DNA of 64,000 nucleotides, taken from contig JAUNUQ010000004.1 in the NCBI GenBank assembly GCA_030538075.1, positions 35,714 to 99,713 on the forward strand, given 5' to 3'. Shown piece after piece: positions 26,974-36,100 of the stretch. The stretch comes from Tissierellia bacterium (GTDB lineage Bacteria; Bacillota; Clostridia; Tissierellales; Peptoniphilaceae). The position numbers were made by a program, and so were the translations under genes. Below the pieces are notes generated by a model, which made no database searches, was not told where the DNA came from, and was given only the letters and a program-made list of their open reading frames with translations. Each line of letters begins with the position of its first letter. Positions within the stretch are counted from its first letter, which is position 1.

Positions 26974-28562
26974 TCATCCGGGTGAAGAACACAGGGCACC
27001 AGATCGAAACAGAGGGTGGAAACCTCCTGGATATCTTGTTTGATCAAGAGATTTTCATTGATAACCCCTGCAACGGAAGGGGTACCTGTGGAAAATGCAA
27101 AGTAAAAGTTGAATCTACTGGCGTGATTCCCATCTCAGATGCTGACCGAAAGCTCATCAAGGACGAGGAGCTGGATGAGGGAATTCGCTTGGCTTGTACA
27201 TTTGATGTGACGGAAGATATCACCGTCTCGACCCTACAGGATGAAAAAGAGATCGAGGTGTTGACGAAGGGATTCGTCCCAGAATTTGATATCGACGGCA
27301 AAGAAGGCTATGGGATCGCCGTCGATATCGGCACGACCACCATCGCCTTAGCACTCGTGGACCGAAAGAGCGGTGAGGAGATCGCAGCAGCATCCATGGT
27401 CAATCCACAGAAAAAATTCGGACTCGATGTCCTAACTCGAATCACATACGAAATTGAGGAAGGTGAGAAGGGGATTCGAGAGATTCAAAAGACCACGGTC
27501 AAGGGGATCAACGCCCTGATCGACAGAGTGCTCAAGGGGGTTCATATCAAGGGGGACGAGGTTAAGACGATTGTCGTTGCCGCCAACTGTACCATGACTC
27601 ATACTCTCTTAGGCGCAAATACAGCATCCATGGGGAAATTTCCCTTCGAGCCTGCCTTTAGAGATGCTCAAGAGCTCCCAGCAAAAGAGATCGGTTTGAA
27701 TCTGCCGATGGCAACACTTCACTGCTCCCCTCAAGTATCTGCCTTTATCGGCGGAGATATCGTCGCAGGAGCCTATGTAGCTGGCTTACACAAAGAAGAG
27801 CGAAATGTCCTCTTCATCGATATTGGCACCAACGGGGAGCTCGTCCTCGCTTCCGGTGGCAAGATGATATCCTGTTCCTGTGCTGCAGGACCGGCCTTGG
27901 AGGGAATGAATATTTCCCATGGTATGCGGGCTGCGGAGGGGGCCATAGAAGATGTAAAGATCTCTAAAGAGGGGATCGAACTGGAGGTTATTGGAGATAA
28001 GGTTCCGATCGGTCTTTGTGGGTCTGGAATTCTAGCTGTGACCAAGGAAGTCCTACGTACGGGATTGGTGAAAAAGTCCGGCGTCTTTGTCAAACCAGAC
28101 CAGCTATCGAAAGACGATTATCGCCGAAATCTACTGCGAATGGATGGGAAAAAACGAATCCTAGTATTAGCTGAAGACCCAGAGGTATTAGTTACTCAGG
28201 GGGACCTACGCCAGGTACAGCTCGCCAAAGGGGCTATCCTATCAGGAGTTATAACCCTACTCAAAAAAGCGGGGTTAAAAGCGGAGGATTTAGATGAAGT
28301 ACTGATTGCAGGGCAATTTGGCTCCCATCTCTCCCCAGAATCCATCGCAGGCACTGGAATCATCCCAGATGGTCTTGAAGATCGGATTCGGTATATGGGC
28401 AACTCCTCAATCACAGGCGCCTATATGGCCCTATTATCCGACAAGAGCATGCGTGAAATGGATGAAGTTGCCAAAGAGATGGAGTATCTAGAACTAGCCA
28501 CCACCAAAGACTATGAAGCCGTATTTCGAGATGCTTGTATATTTCCAGATTACGGACATTAA
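26970..28562 (+). CDS. Reductive activator of corrinoid enzymes (RACE/RamA-like)
   Basis: ATP-dependent reductase that returns inactive Co(II) corrinoid to Co(I). The N-terminal ferredoxin-like domain carries Cys34, Cys40, Cys43 and Cys76, consistent with one [2Fe-2S] cluster. A middle and a C-terminal ASKHA-type ATPase region (AVDIGTTTIALALVD, FIDIGTNGELVLA, IAGQFG) follow. The 530-aa start at 26970 gives a 4-bp overlap with the preceding gene. Its presence supports assigning the neighbouring UroD-like proteins to methyl transfer. Confidence 0.9.
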   Translation: MIIRVKNTGHQIETEGGNLLDILFDQEIFIDNPCNGRGTCGKCKVKVESTGVIPISDADRKLIKDEELDEGIRLACTFDVTEDITVSTLQDEKEIEVLTKGFVPEFDIDGKEGYGIAVDIGTTTIALALVDRKSGEEIAAASMVNPQKKFGLDVLTRITYEIEEGEKGIREIQKTTVKGINALIDRVLKGVHIKGDEVKTIVVAANCTMTHTLLGANTASMGKFPFEPAFRDAQELPAKEIGLNLPMATLHCSPQVSAFIGGDIVAGAYVAGLHKEERNVLFIDIGTNGELVLASGGKMISCSCAAGPALEGMNISHGMRAAEGAIEDVKISKEGIELEVIGDKVPIGLCGSGILAVTKEVLRTGLVKKSGVFVKPDQLSKDDYRRNLLRMDGKKRILVLAEDPEVLVTQGDLRQVQLAKGAILSGVITLLKKAGLKAEDLDEVLIAGQFGSHLSPESIAGTGIIPDGLEDRIRYMGNSSITGAYMALLSDKSMREMDEVAKEMEYLELATTKDYEAVFRDACIFPDYGH

Positions 28563-28571
28563 GGAGGGACT

Positions 28572-29648
28572 ATGCATAAAGACGATCAGATGACTCCAAA
28601 TGAACGAGCAGACGCTTTTATCAATGGCAAACCGATGGATCGGTTAATGATCATTCCATTCTTAACAAACACAGCAGCTCGCGTCTTGGGTATCTCCTTT
28701 CGAGAAGAGCGCAGCTCCGCAAGAAAGATGGCAGATGCACAGATTGCGAGCTATGATCGATTTGGACAAGATGGGATCTCAATTGAATATACTCTACATG
28801 GGATCGGTGCAGCGATGGGCACTAAGATGACAGATCCGGTCCATGATGTACAGGCGATCGAAGAGCAAGTTCTCAAAGACTTAGAAGATTTGAATACTCT
28901 AGATTTCTCTCTGGCCTATGTGGATAAAGATCCTTGGCTCCGACAAGCCCTAGAAGCTGCTAGTATTTGTATGCGAGACAGAGGGGATGAAGTTTCAGTT
29001 GGTTTTGGGATCCCCGGGCCATTTTCTGCAGCAAATAGCATCTATCCCCTAGAAAAACTACTGAAAGCGACGAGAAAGCAGCCGGAACTGGTCCATCAAC
29101 TACTTCGAAAATGTACAGATGTAATTAAACATTTAGCATTAGAAGGTCTAGCCATAGGGGCAGACATCTCAATAGGGGATCCAGTCGCCTCCGGAACCAT
29201 ACTCAGTGTGAAGCAGTATCGGGAATTTGTCAAACCATATACGGCAGAAATCAATCAGGCTGTAATCGATGCAGGTAGCTCCTGTACTTACCATATTTGC
29301 GGAGATACAAGCTCCATTGTCATGGATATGATTGAGACAGGTTGCGGTGTATTATCTGTGGATAACACCATGGACATGGAAGTAGTGACGAAACAAGTAG
29401 GTCATTTAGTTCCCATCATAGGAAATGTGGATCCCGTAGGTGTATTTCAAAGTGCAAACCGGGAAGAGATCTTTGAAGCAACGCGAGTAGCAGTTGCTAA
29501 GTCCTATGACAATCCAATGGGCTATATGATCGCGACAGGTTGCGATATTGCTGGAAATGCGCCACTGGAGAGTGTTGACCTATTTATGGAAGCGGGCAGA
29601 TACTATGGGAAGATGCCATTGGATAGTAAATTAATTGGAAAAATATAA
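28572..29648 (+). CDS. UroD-family corrinoid methyltransferase, copy 4
   Basis: UroD/MtaA-type protein, 358 aa, with zinc motif HICGD and late Cys in ATGCDIAGN. It closely resembles the next gene at 29763, with the same length and shared blocks such as MTPNERADAF / MTPMERLGAF and RSSARxxADAQ, so the two are tandem duplicates. AAGGAGGGA precedes the ATG. Confidence 0.82.
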   Translation: MHKDDQMTPNERADAFINGKPMDRLMIIPFLTNTAARVLGISFREERSSARKMADAQIASYDRFGQDGISIEYTLHGIGAAMGTKMTDPVHDVQAIEEQVLKDLEDLNTLDFSLAYVDKDPWLRQALEAASICMRDRGDEVSVGFGIPGPFSAANSIYPLEKLLKATRKQPELVHQLLRKCTDVIKHLALEGLAIGADISIGDPVASGTILSVKQYREFVKPYTAEINQAVIDAGSSCTYHICGDTSSIVMDMIETGCGVLSVDNTMDMEVVTKQVGHLVPIIGNVDPVGVFQSANREEIFEATRVAVAKSYDNPMGYMIATGCDIAGNAPLESVDLFMEAGRYYGKMPLDSKLIGKI

Positions 29649-29655
29649 TTGAAGC

Positions 29656-29733
29656 AGAAACGCCTGAGAGAATTTGAGTGAGGATTTTATCAGATTGAAG
29701 AATGTGACCATATCTCTGGCGTTTCTTTCTTAT
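29656..29733 (+). terminator. Hairpin between the two tandem methyltransferase genes
   Basis: Arms AGAAACGCC (29656-29664) and GGCGTTTCT (29718-29726), extended by AGAGA/TCTCT with a small bulge, enclose a loop of about 50 nt and are followed by TTCTT. It could be a partial terminator or a processing site that sets lower expression of the genes after it. Confidence 0.5.
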
Positions 29734-29762
29734 GTAAATTGACTTTAGTAGGAGACTAATCC

Positions 29763-30839
29763 ATGTATAAAGATGACAAAATGACACCCATGGAGAGATT
29801 GGGCGCCTTTATGACGGGTGAACCGATGGATCGGATTTTGATTATGCCTTTTTGTGTTTCCATCGCTCACCGTGTACTTGGGATGACCCATAGAGAGAAG
29901 AGGAGCTCTGCACGGAATCAAGCAGATGCACAATTTGCATGCTATGATCGATATGGAAATGACCTGTTGATCATTGAATATGGACTCCATGGTCTAGGAA
30001 GTGCCCTTGGGACAAAAATGAATGATCCAGAGGATTCAGTCCCAGCCATAACAGAACATGTACTTAAAGACCTCAATCAGATTGATGATCTCGACTTCAG
30101 TTTGACAAAACTCGATAAGGATCCATGGTTTCAAAGTACGCTGGAGGCGACAAAGCTGTGTATTCAAGAGAAGGGGACGGAAGTTCCAACTGGGGTGCTA
30201 ATCTCTGGTCCCTTTACCGCGGCTTCAAGCATCTACCCAATGGACAAGATGTTAAAGGCGAGCAGAAAAGAACCTGAATTACTGCATAAACTCATCCGTA
30301 AATGCACAGATGCTCTAAAAGAGATCTATTTAGAATATATCAAGGCTGGCGCATTTATTCTGCAATGCGATCCAATCGCTTCTGGAACCATTCTCAGAGA
30401 ATCACAGTATGTTGAGTTCGTTAAACCCTATGCAACAGAACTAAGTGAAATGATTACAGCAGTAGGTGGTGTAAATGCCTATCATATATGTGGCAATACC
30501 AGATCCATCGTCAATGAGATGCAAGAAACTGGTGCAAGTATGATCTCTGTCGATAATATCGTCGATATGGAATTTGTGAAAGAACGAATTGGAGATCAAA
30601 TCCCAATCCTGGGTAATGTGGATCCAGTTGGCGTGCTCCTCCTTGGTAGCAGAGAAGAGATCTTCGAAGCCGTGCGGATTGCGATCGCAAAGTCCTATGA
30701 CAGTCCTAGCGGATATATTTTAGCGTCTGGATGCGATATCACTCAGAATGTCCCAGTAGAAAATGTCGACTACTTTATGGAAGCAGGAAGATACTTCGGC
30801 AAAATGCCACTGGACCTAGAAAAGATTGGAAGACCATAA
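29763..30839 (+). CDS. UroD-family corrinoid methyltransferase, copy 5
   Basis: Tandem paralogue of the 28572 gene, 358 aa, with HICGN and late Cys in ASGCDITQN. AGTAGGAGA precedes the ATG. Its stop (TAA at 30837-30839) abuts the CobW gene start. Divergence from copy 4 in the middle of the barrel suggests a different substrate or partner. Confidence 0.82.
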   Translation: MYKDDKMTPMERLGAFMTGEPMDRILIMPFCVSIAHRVLGMTHREKRSSARNQADAQFACYDRYGNDLLIIEYGLHGLGSALGTKMNDPEDSVPAITEHVLKDLNQIDDLDFSLTKLDKDPWFQSTLEATKLCIQEKGTEVPTGVLISGPFTAASSIYPMDKMLKASRKEPELLHKLIRKCTDALKEIYLEYIKAGAFILQCDPIASGTILRESQYVEFVKPYATELSEMITAVGGVNAYHICGNTRSIVNEMQETGASMISVDNIVDMEFVKERIGDQIPILGNVDPVGVLLLGSREEIFEAVRIAIAKSYDSPSGYILASGCDITQNVPVENVDYFMEAGRYFGKMPLDLEKIGRP

Positions 30840-31652
30840 ATGAGTGAAATCTATATCATCTCTGGATTTTTAGGTTCGGGAAAGACCACCTTGATCAACC
30901 AATTACTCAAAGGGAATCGGGAAAAGATCCTTATTGTGGAAAATGAAGTGGGCATCAAGCCGATTGACGGAGAAATCCTCCGTAGGGAAGATGTGGAAGT
31001 GGAAAATCTCCTCTCTGGCTGTATCTGTTGCACGATGGCCGTGGACTTCCAGAGGGTGGTCGAGGAAAATCAGATATTTGACAAGATCATCATCGAGCCA
31101 TCTGGCGTCGCTCAGCTCAGTCAGGTCATGAAAGCTTTTCAAGGGAAGCATAATTTACATTCTCTAACGGTGGTGGAAGCCGAGGAGTTTTTAGAATCCC
31201 TGGACTTCTTTGGGGCTTTTTTCCAGGATCAAATTGAAAATGCAAGGACTTTGATTCTGAATATTCGAGAGGAGCGGGACTACAGATCTGAACAGGAAAA
31301 ACTCCGTGAGCTAAATGAATTTGCAAAGATCCTAGTATACAATATAACAAAAGCAGGTCCTAGCTTCCAAGATATAGAAGTCTGCCAAGAGGCACAGCGA
31401 ATAGTGACAGAAAATGTCCCCGGAGAACTAGGCATGGAGACCAAGACGATCGACAATCCAGAATACGAAAGCAGGGAACAACTGCAAGCATCCATTGGTG
31501 AAACCCTAAGTGGTGCAAGAGTGTTTCGTGTTAAAGGCTATGCGATAATAGCTGGAGTTCTCACTAAGACTGATTTTGCCGCCGGAAAATGGCATTATGA
31601 GGAAGTAATAGGGCAAGAACTTGGCCTGGTTGTGATTTATCAGGATTTCTAG
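30840..31652 (+). CDS. CobW/G3E-family GTPase
   Basis: Metal or cofactor chaperone GTPase of the CobW/COG0523 family, 270 aa. It has the P-loop GFLGSGKT (residues 9-16), the metal-binding CxCC motif (Cys61, Cys63, Cys64) and a shortened C-terminal region compared with typical CobW proteins of about 320 aa or more. Members next to corrinoid methyltransferases are thought to help insert zinc or cobalamin; here zinc loading of the UroD-type enzymes is a reasonable inference. It directly abuts copy 5. Confidence 0.82.
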   Translation: MSEIYIISGFLGSGKTTLINQLLKGNREKILIVENEVGIKPIDGEILRREDVEVENLLSGCICCTMAVDFQRVVEENQIFDKIIIEPSGVAQLSQVMKAFQGKHNLHSLTVVEAEEFLESLDFFGAFFQDQIENARTLILNIREERDYRSEQEKLRELNEFAKILVYNITKAGPSFQDIEVCQEAQRIVTENVPGELGMETKTIDNPEYESREQLQASIGETLSGARVFRVKGYAIIAGVLTKTDFAAGKWHYEEVIGQELGLVVIYQDF

Positions 31653-31707
31653 TTAAAAACGAGTGATTAATATGATTGAATCGATAAAGGCGTGAGAGGA
31701 AAAGTAT

Positions 31708-32595
31708 ATGAAGAGAATAATAACAGTCTTATGTGTTCTACTCCTTGCTCTGTTGACCGCATGTGCAGCAAAAGGGCCTACAGAAGAAAAAGCGGTTGTA
31801 GTAGTAACCGAAGAAAAGAGCGAGAATGTGGAAACTCCAAAGGGAGAATCCAAAGATGGATTGGCGTCAAAAGGGAAGATAAAACTAGGAACTGTGTCTT
31901 TTTGTCTAGATTTAGTCGAAGCGATCAAGCAAGATTTTGAGGGCAGAAGTGGATACGAACTGGAAATAGTGGTCTTTGATGATTACATTCAACCGAACGT
32001 AGCCACTGTAGAAGGAAGTATAGATGTGAACGTCTTTCAGTATGAGCCATATTTGGATGAATACAACAAGGATATGGGGACCAATCTGAAAGCCTATAAA
32101 AAGACATTTGGGATAGTGGAAGCACTGTATTCATCGAAGATAAAGAGCTTAGATGAACTGCAAGATGGAGCAAAAGTTGGAGTGATCAGTTCTCCAAGCA
32201 ATAAAGCTGTGGCTCTTAGAATCTTGGAAGAGCAGGGTTTGCTTACGCTAAAAGAAGATGTAGCACTTCCAAATGTCTTAGATATTCTGGAAAACCCAAA
32301 GAATCTGGAAATCGTTGAATTAGGAGATGGCCGGGCTTTGGTTTCTAGTATTGAGGATTTCGACATCATTCAAACCTCAGGGATCAATATGCAAATGGCA
32401 GATTATGATCCCATGGATGCACTCGCATTTGCGTCAGACAAAATTCACAACGAGCTAGGATTTTGTATTGTGACAAAAGAAGAGAGACAAAACGAAGAAT
32501 GGCTAGAAGATTTGGGGGTCTCTTTAAACTCGGACGTAATGGAAAAATTCATAGAGGAAAATTATCAAGGATCTTGGACCCTCACTTCCAACTAG
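31708..32595 (+). CDS. MetQ/NlpA-family substrate-binding lipoprotein 1
   Basis: Solute-binding lipoprotein of a MetNIQ-type importer, 295 aa. The signal peptide ends in lipobox LLTAC with lipidated Cys19, then a Lys/Glu-rich linker. The binding domain has the family blocks VVFDDYIQPNVA and VNVFQYEPYLDEYN. It probably serves the MetNI pair at 21725-23353. A methyltransferase gene remnant begins right after its stop. Confidence 0.88.
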   Translation: MKRIITVLCVLLLALLTACAAKGPTEEKAVVVVTEEKSENVETPKGESKDGLASKGKIKLGTVSFCLDLVEAIKQDFEGRSGYELEIVVFDDYIQPNVATVEGSIDVNVFQYEPYLDEYNKDMGTNLKAYKKTFGIVEALYSSKIKSLDELQDGAKVGVISSPSNKAVALRILEEQGLLTLKEDVALPNVLDILENPKNLEIVELGDGRALVSSIEDFDIIQTSGINMQMADYDPMDALAFASDKIHNELGFCIVTKEERQNEEWLEDLGVSLNSDVMEKFIEENYQGSWTLTSN

Positions 32596-32600
32596 TCTAG

Positions 32601-32726
32601 ACTGGCTGCTCAACCCCAGTTCCTACACCGCTGGAAAATCTACAGGCCTTTGTATATGCTGCACGCAAATATGGTGCAGGGGCGAAGATTGGAGAAGATC
32701 CGATTGGATTGACTTCTGAGGAGTGA
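32601..32726 (+). pseudogene. C-terminal remnant of a UroD-family methyltransferase
   Basis: An in-frame stretch beginning just after a stop codon at 32598-32600 and ending at TGA 32724-32726 encodes about 41 residues starting TGCSTPVPTPLENLQAFV and continuing AARKYG. This matches the C-terminal ends of the intact copies (for example ATGCDIAGNAPLESVDLFM followed by EAGRYYG), including the conserved zinc-ligand Cys and the PLEN motif. No start or upstream domain is present. The best explanation is a sixth methyltransferase gene lost by deletion or recombination, leaving its tail behind metQ copy 1. Confidence 0.7.
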
Positions 32727-32821
32727 GACAATTCTACTGTATTAAGATATTCACTTAAACGATCTGTATAGGGTTTATTATCAAAAATTATGGGATAAAG
32801 ATGAAACAAATGGAGGATAGG

Positions 32822-33631
32822 ATGAAAAAAGCGAAACTATTACTGTCGATGAGTTTATTGATAATCTTATTTATAGGCTGCCAAGAGAACAGGGCAATTC
32901 CTAAAGAAAAAGAAGTGATAAAGATTGGAACCTCATCCCTACAGATCGATATGCTGGAAATTGCAAAGAAAGAATTTGATAAGAGTGATCAATTCGAGAT
33001 GGAAATCATATTATTTGATGATGCAGTCCTACCAAATACTTCGCTTGCTGAGAAGAGCACCGATGCCAACTTTTACCAACACAAGCCATTTATGGAAGCC
33101 TTTAATCAAGAACATGGTACAGATATCAAACCATATGGAGATCCGATCGTAGCTAGTCCAGTTGGCGTCTTCTCTTATAAATATGAGAAATTAGAGGACA
33201 TTGAGGATGGCTCTACAATTGCTTTTGCAAACGACACGACAAATCGCGGGATAGCAATAGAATTATTAGCGAAACTGGGAATGCTGAAAGTAAAAGATGG
33301 GGTTGAGATCCCTAGTCAACTCGACATAGTTGAGAATCCACATAATTTTGAATTTATCGAAATAGAACGTCTAGGATTACTTAAGGCTTTAGATGATACG
33401 GATGTTGCAGTCATGGTCGCAGATACGTATTTCAATGGAGGCAAAGATCCCAGTGATGCACTTGCTACAAGCGATGAGGAGAGTTTAAAGAGAAGAGCGA
33501 TTTTTGTAGGGATTCGTGGAGATCAAGAAGAGACAGAGTGGTTAAAGCTACTGGAGAATTCTTTGAAATCAGATAGTGTAAAAAGCTTTTTAAATGAAAC
33601 CTATAAAGGATCTAAAGTCCCTCTGTTCTAA
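32822..33631 (+). CDS. MetQ/NlpA-family substrate-binding lipoprotein 2
   Basis: Second MetQ-type lipoprotein, 269 aa, lipobox LFIGC with Cys20. It has the family motif IILFDDAVLPNTS and NFYQHKPFMEAFN. The ATG at 32822 is preceded by GGAGGATAGG; an in-frame ATG at 32801 is less likely. It differs clearly from copies 1 and 3, so the three may bind different ligands for one MetNI channel. Confidence 0.87.
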   Translation: MKKAKLLLSMSLLIILFIGCQENRAIPKEKEVIKIGTSSLQIDMLEIAKKEFDKSDQFEMEIILFDDAVLPNTSLAEKSTDANFYQHKPFMEAFNQEHGTDIKPYGDPIVASPVGVFSYKYEKLEDIEDGSTIAFANDTTNRGIAIELLAKLGMLKVKDGVEIPSQLDIVENPHNFEFIEIERLGLLKALDDTDVAVMVADTYFNGGKDPSDALATSDEESLKRRAIFVGIRGDQEETEWLKLLENSLKSDSVKSFLNETYKGSKVPLF

Positions 33632-33724
33632 TTTGTCGCCGGTGAGATTTTTTACAATTAATCCTGATGCAAGGGGTTAGAAAACAGCATTATGTAAATC
33701 TCGTAGAAAAGAGGAAAGTAAAGA

Positions 33725-34555
33725 ATGGATAGGATTAAGAATAAGGTCTGGATTTTAAGTTTAGTCTTATTAATGCTAAGCTTGTTGGCCGGCTGTACGA
33801 ATAATAGCACGATAACCGAAGCAAAGAAAAGGGTAATTAAAGTTGGGGTATCACCGAACACAAAGATCATTGTGGATGCAGCTGTTCCTGTAATGAAAGA
33901 GAAGGGATACACAATCGAAACAACGGTGTTTGACGACTTTGTACAACCGAATACGGCGCTGTCTGAAGGAAATATTGATTGCAATCTTTATCAGCATAAG
34001 CCATATATGAATGCTGCAAATGAATCCCAGAGTACGGATTTAGTTTTTATTAATAAGATTGTCCTTGGAACTTGTGGGCTCTATAGCAACAAGTACGACA
34101 GCATTGACAAACTACCAGAAAATGGGAGAATCGCCATTTTTCAGGATGCGAGTAACCAGGATAGATTACTAAGACTATTGGAAAAAGGTGGGCTAATCAA
34201 ACTACAGGAAAAAGAAGGACTCTATACTCTTTTGGATATAGCTGAAAATCCAAAGAATTTTGAATTTGTTACGATGGATATCAATCAATTGGTCACAGGA
34301 CTAGATGAACTTGACGCTTGTTGTGAGGGAGACCCTTCCTTATTCTTGGCTAGCACTACTCCGAAGTTTGAGCTATTGAAGGAAGATTCGAACGATGATT
34401 TTGTATTGTCTTTTTCGGTTGGTCTCGTAGCAAATCCAAGAGATGCAGAATCTCAGTGGATAGAAGATTTTGTCGAGAGCTTCAAGGAACAGGACACAAA
34501 AGATGCTATTATGGAGAATTTTGGCGGAGCATACACACCTGTAGCGGAAAAGTAG
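33725..34555 (+). CDS. MetQ/NlpA-family substrate-binding lipoprotein 3
   Basis: Third MetQ-type lipoprotein, 276 aa, lipobox LLAGC with Cys24. It has TTVFDDFVQPNTALSEG and CNLYQHKPYMNAAN. It is the last gene of the transporter and methyltransferase region. Confidence 0.87.
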   Translation: MDRIKNKVWILSLVLLMLSLLAGCTNNSTITEAKKRVIKVGVSPNTKIIVDAAVPVMKEKGYTIETTVFDDFVQPNTALSEGNIDCNLYQHKPYMNAANESQSTDLVFINKIVLGTCGLYSNKYDSIDKLPENGRIAIFQDASNQDRLLRLLEKGGLIKLQEKEGLYTLLDIAENPKNFEFVTMDINQLVTGLDELDACCEGDPSLFLASTTPKFELLKEDSNDDFVLSFSVGLVANPRDAESQWIEDFVESFKEQDTKDAIMENFGGAYTPVAEK

Positions 34556-34561
34556 ATTTCG

Positions 34562-34590
34562 TTGAATGAATCTCGAGCAATGCGTATAAT
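34562..34590 (+). promoter_or_regulatory. Strong sigma-A type promoter upstream of the ATPase gene
   Basis: TTGAAT (34562-34567) and TATAAT (34585-34590) with exactly 17 nt between them. Start of transcription is expected near 34597, giving a leader of about 120 nt before the ATPase start that contains the long hairpin at 34638-34695. Confidence 0.65.
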
Positions 34591-34637
34591 AGAAGGAATT
34601 CAATGGAGCACTGGAACCGCTTTCTTAGATAGTTAGA

Positions 34638-34695
34638 AAAACACAACAACGAGTTATGCAATAATATGTTATTGCATAACTCGTTGTTGTGTTTT
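34638..34695. repeat. 58-bp near-continuous palindrome (27-bp perfect arms, 4-nt loop)
   Basis: Arms at 34638-34664 and 34669-34695 are perfectly complementary, beginning AAAACACAACAACGAG and ending CTCGTTGTTGTGTTTT, with loop TATG. The right arm ends in TTTT, and the left arm starts with an A-run. It could terminate transcription in both directions or act as an attenuator within the leader of the ATPase gene 22 bp downstream. Confidence 0.85.
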
Positions 34696-34717
34696 ATAAT
34701 ATATGTGAGGTGATAGT

Positions 34718-36100
34718 ATGAAATTTGTGGGCCGAGAAACCGAGTTAAAGATGTTAAATCAAGAGTTTGAACAAGGTGTGTTTGCGCTATCGATCATCTA
34801 TGGAAGAAGGAGAGTGGGAAAAACTTTTCTGATTCAAGAGTTTATTAAGGATAAGGAGGGCTATTATTTTGTAGCACTTGAATCAAATGAGATTATAAAT
34901 CTGAGTTCAATTTCCCAATCCATTTACTTAGCATGTGGATTGCAACAAACACTCCCAAGCTTTACTAATTATGAAGATGCATTTCGCTTTCTCTTCGATT
35001 ATTCTACGGACCATAGGGTCGTCTTCGTTATTGACGAATATCCCTATCTAGCAAGTGCTTCAACATATATCTCTTCGTTGCTCCAAAAATTGATCGATGA
35101 GTATAGATCTAGAAGTCAGTTGTTCTTAATCCTTTGTGGATCATCAATGAGCTTTATGGAGAACCAAGTATTGGGATACAAAAGTCCATTATATGGGAGA
35201 CGTACCAGCCAGCACAGAATACAGCCATTCGGTTATTTAGAAGCATCAAAATTTGTAGAATCTTATAGTGACAAAGAAAAAGCCATAGTCTATGGACTGA
35301 CGAGCGGAGTGGCAGAATATTTAACCTTCTTTAGCGATACGAAGGATTTACGATCGAATATCATCGAGGTATTTTTGAGTAAAAGTGGGCGATTATTTGA
35401 AGAGCCAAGTAATTTATTGAAACAAGAGCTCAGAGAACCTAAAATGTACAACGACATTCTCTTTGCGATTGCGAATTCATGTAGTAAACTGAATGAAATT
35501 GCTAATCGCCTAAATAAACAAACAGGCGCATTGTCGTATTATCTCAAATCACTGATGGAACTGGACATCATCGAAAGAAAGACCCCGGTCTTGGATCGAA
35601 AGACGAAAAGACCAATCTACTCCATTAAAGATTCGATGTTTCGATTTTGGTTCGGCTTCGTTCAACCAAATTTGAATTTTATCAATTTAGATATGGGGGA
35701 AATGGTTTATGATCAGTATGTACAAGATCAGTTGAATTTATTCATGGGGAAGACCTTTGAACAAATAACGTTTGAGTATTATGAGACGAGATTAAAGAAA
35801 GGTGAATTGCCATTCCTACCTAAAGACTATGGTAATTGGTGGGGAAATGATAGACTACGAAAAAAAGAATCGGAGATCGATCTACTTTCCTATAACGATA
35901 AGGGTCAGTATCTCCTTGTTGAGGCAAAATGGAAAAACCAAATTACAAAAAAGGAAACACTTACAGAATTGATAGAAAAATCTAGGATGTTTGCTCCAAG
36001 TGAATCCTTTTTTTGGATCACAAGTTTATCTGGATTTGAAGAATTGGATGTTCAGAGAAATATAGAGTTGATTACCTTAGAAGATATGTACGATTTTTAG
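34718..36100 (+). CDS. Archaeal-type ATPase with DUF234/nuclease-like C terminus
   Basis: STAND-like AAA ATPase of 460 aa. It begins with FVGRETEL and Walker A YGRRRVGKTF (about 29-37), with Walker B VVFVIDEYPYLA near residue 105. A winged-helix region lies mid-protein (LNEIANRLNKQTGALSYYLKSL). The C-terminal DUF234 region has ESEIDLLS and LLVEAKW about 15 residues apart, resembling a PD-(D/E)XK nuclease core. GAGGTGATAGT precedes the ATG. Its role is unknown; many relatives sit in accessory regions. It lies just before the CRISPR-Cas locus but is not a known Cas component. Confidence 0.82.
   Translation: MKFVGRETELKMLNQEFEQGVFALSIIYGRRRVGKTFLIQEFIKDKEGYYFVALESNEIINLSSISQSIYLACGLQQTLPSFTNYEDAFRFLFDYSTDHRVVFVIDEYPYLASASTYISSLLQKLIDEYRSRSQLFLILCGSSMSFMENQVLGYKSPLYGRRTSQHRIQPFGYLEASKFVESYSDKEKAIVYGLTSGVAEYLTFFSDTKDLRSNIIEVFLSKSGRLFEEPSNLLKQELREPKMYNDILFAIANSCSKLNEIANRLNKQTGALSYYLKSLMELDIIERKTPVLDRKTKRPIYSIKDSMFRFWFGFVQPNLNFINLDMGEMVYDQYVQDQLNLFMGKTFEQITFEYYETRLKKGELPFLPKDYGNWWGNDRLRKKESEIDLLSYNDKGQYLLVEAKWKNQITKKETLTELIEKSRMFAPSESFFWITSLSGFEELDVQRNIELITLEDMYDF

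Noticed and set aside
34603..34632. Nine-codon leader peptide between the promoter and the long hairpin
   Set aside because: The predicted transcription start near 34597 would remove its ribosome site, so translation is doubtful.
34718..36100. The ATPase as a CRISPR accessory protein
   Set aside because: It has its own promoter and hairpin leader and no CARF or HEPN domain; proximity alone is not enough.
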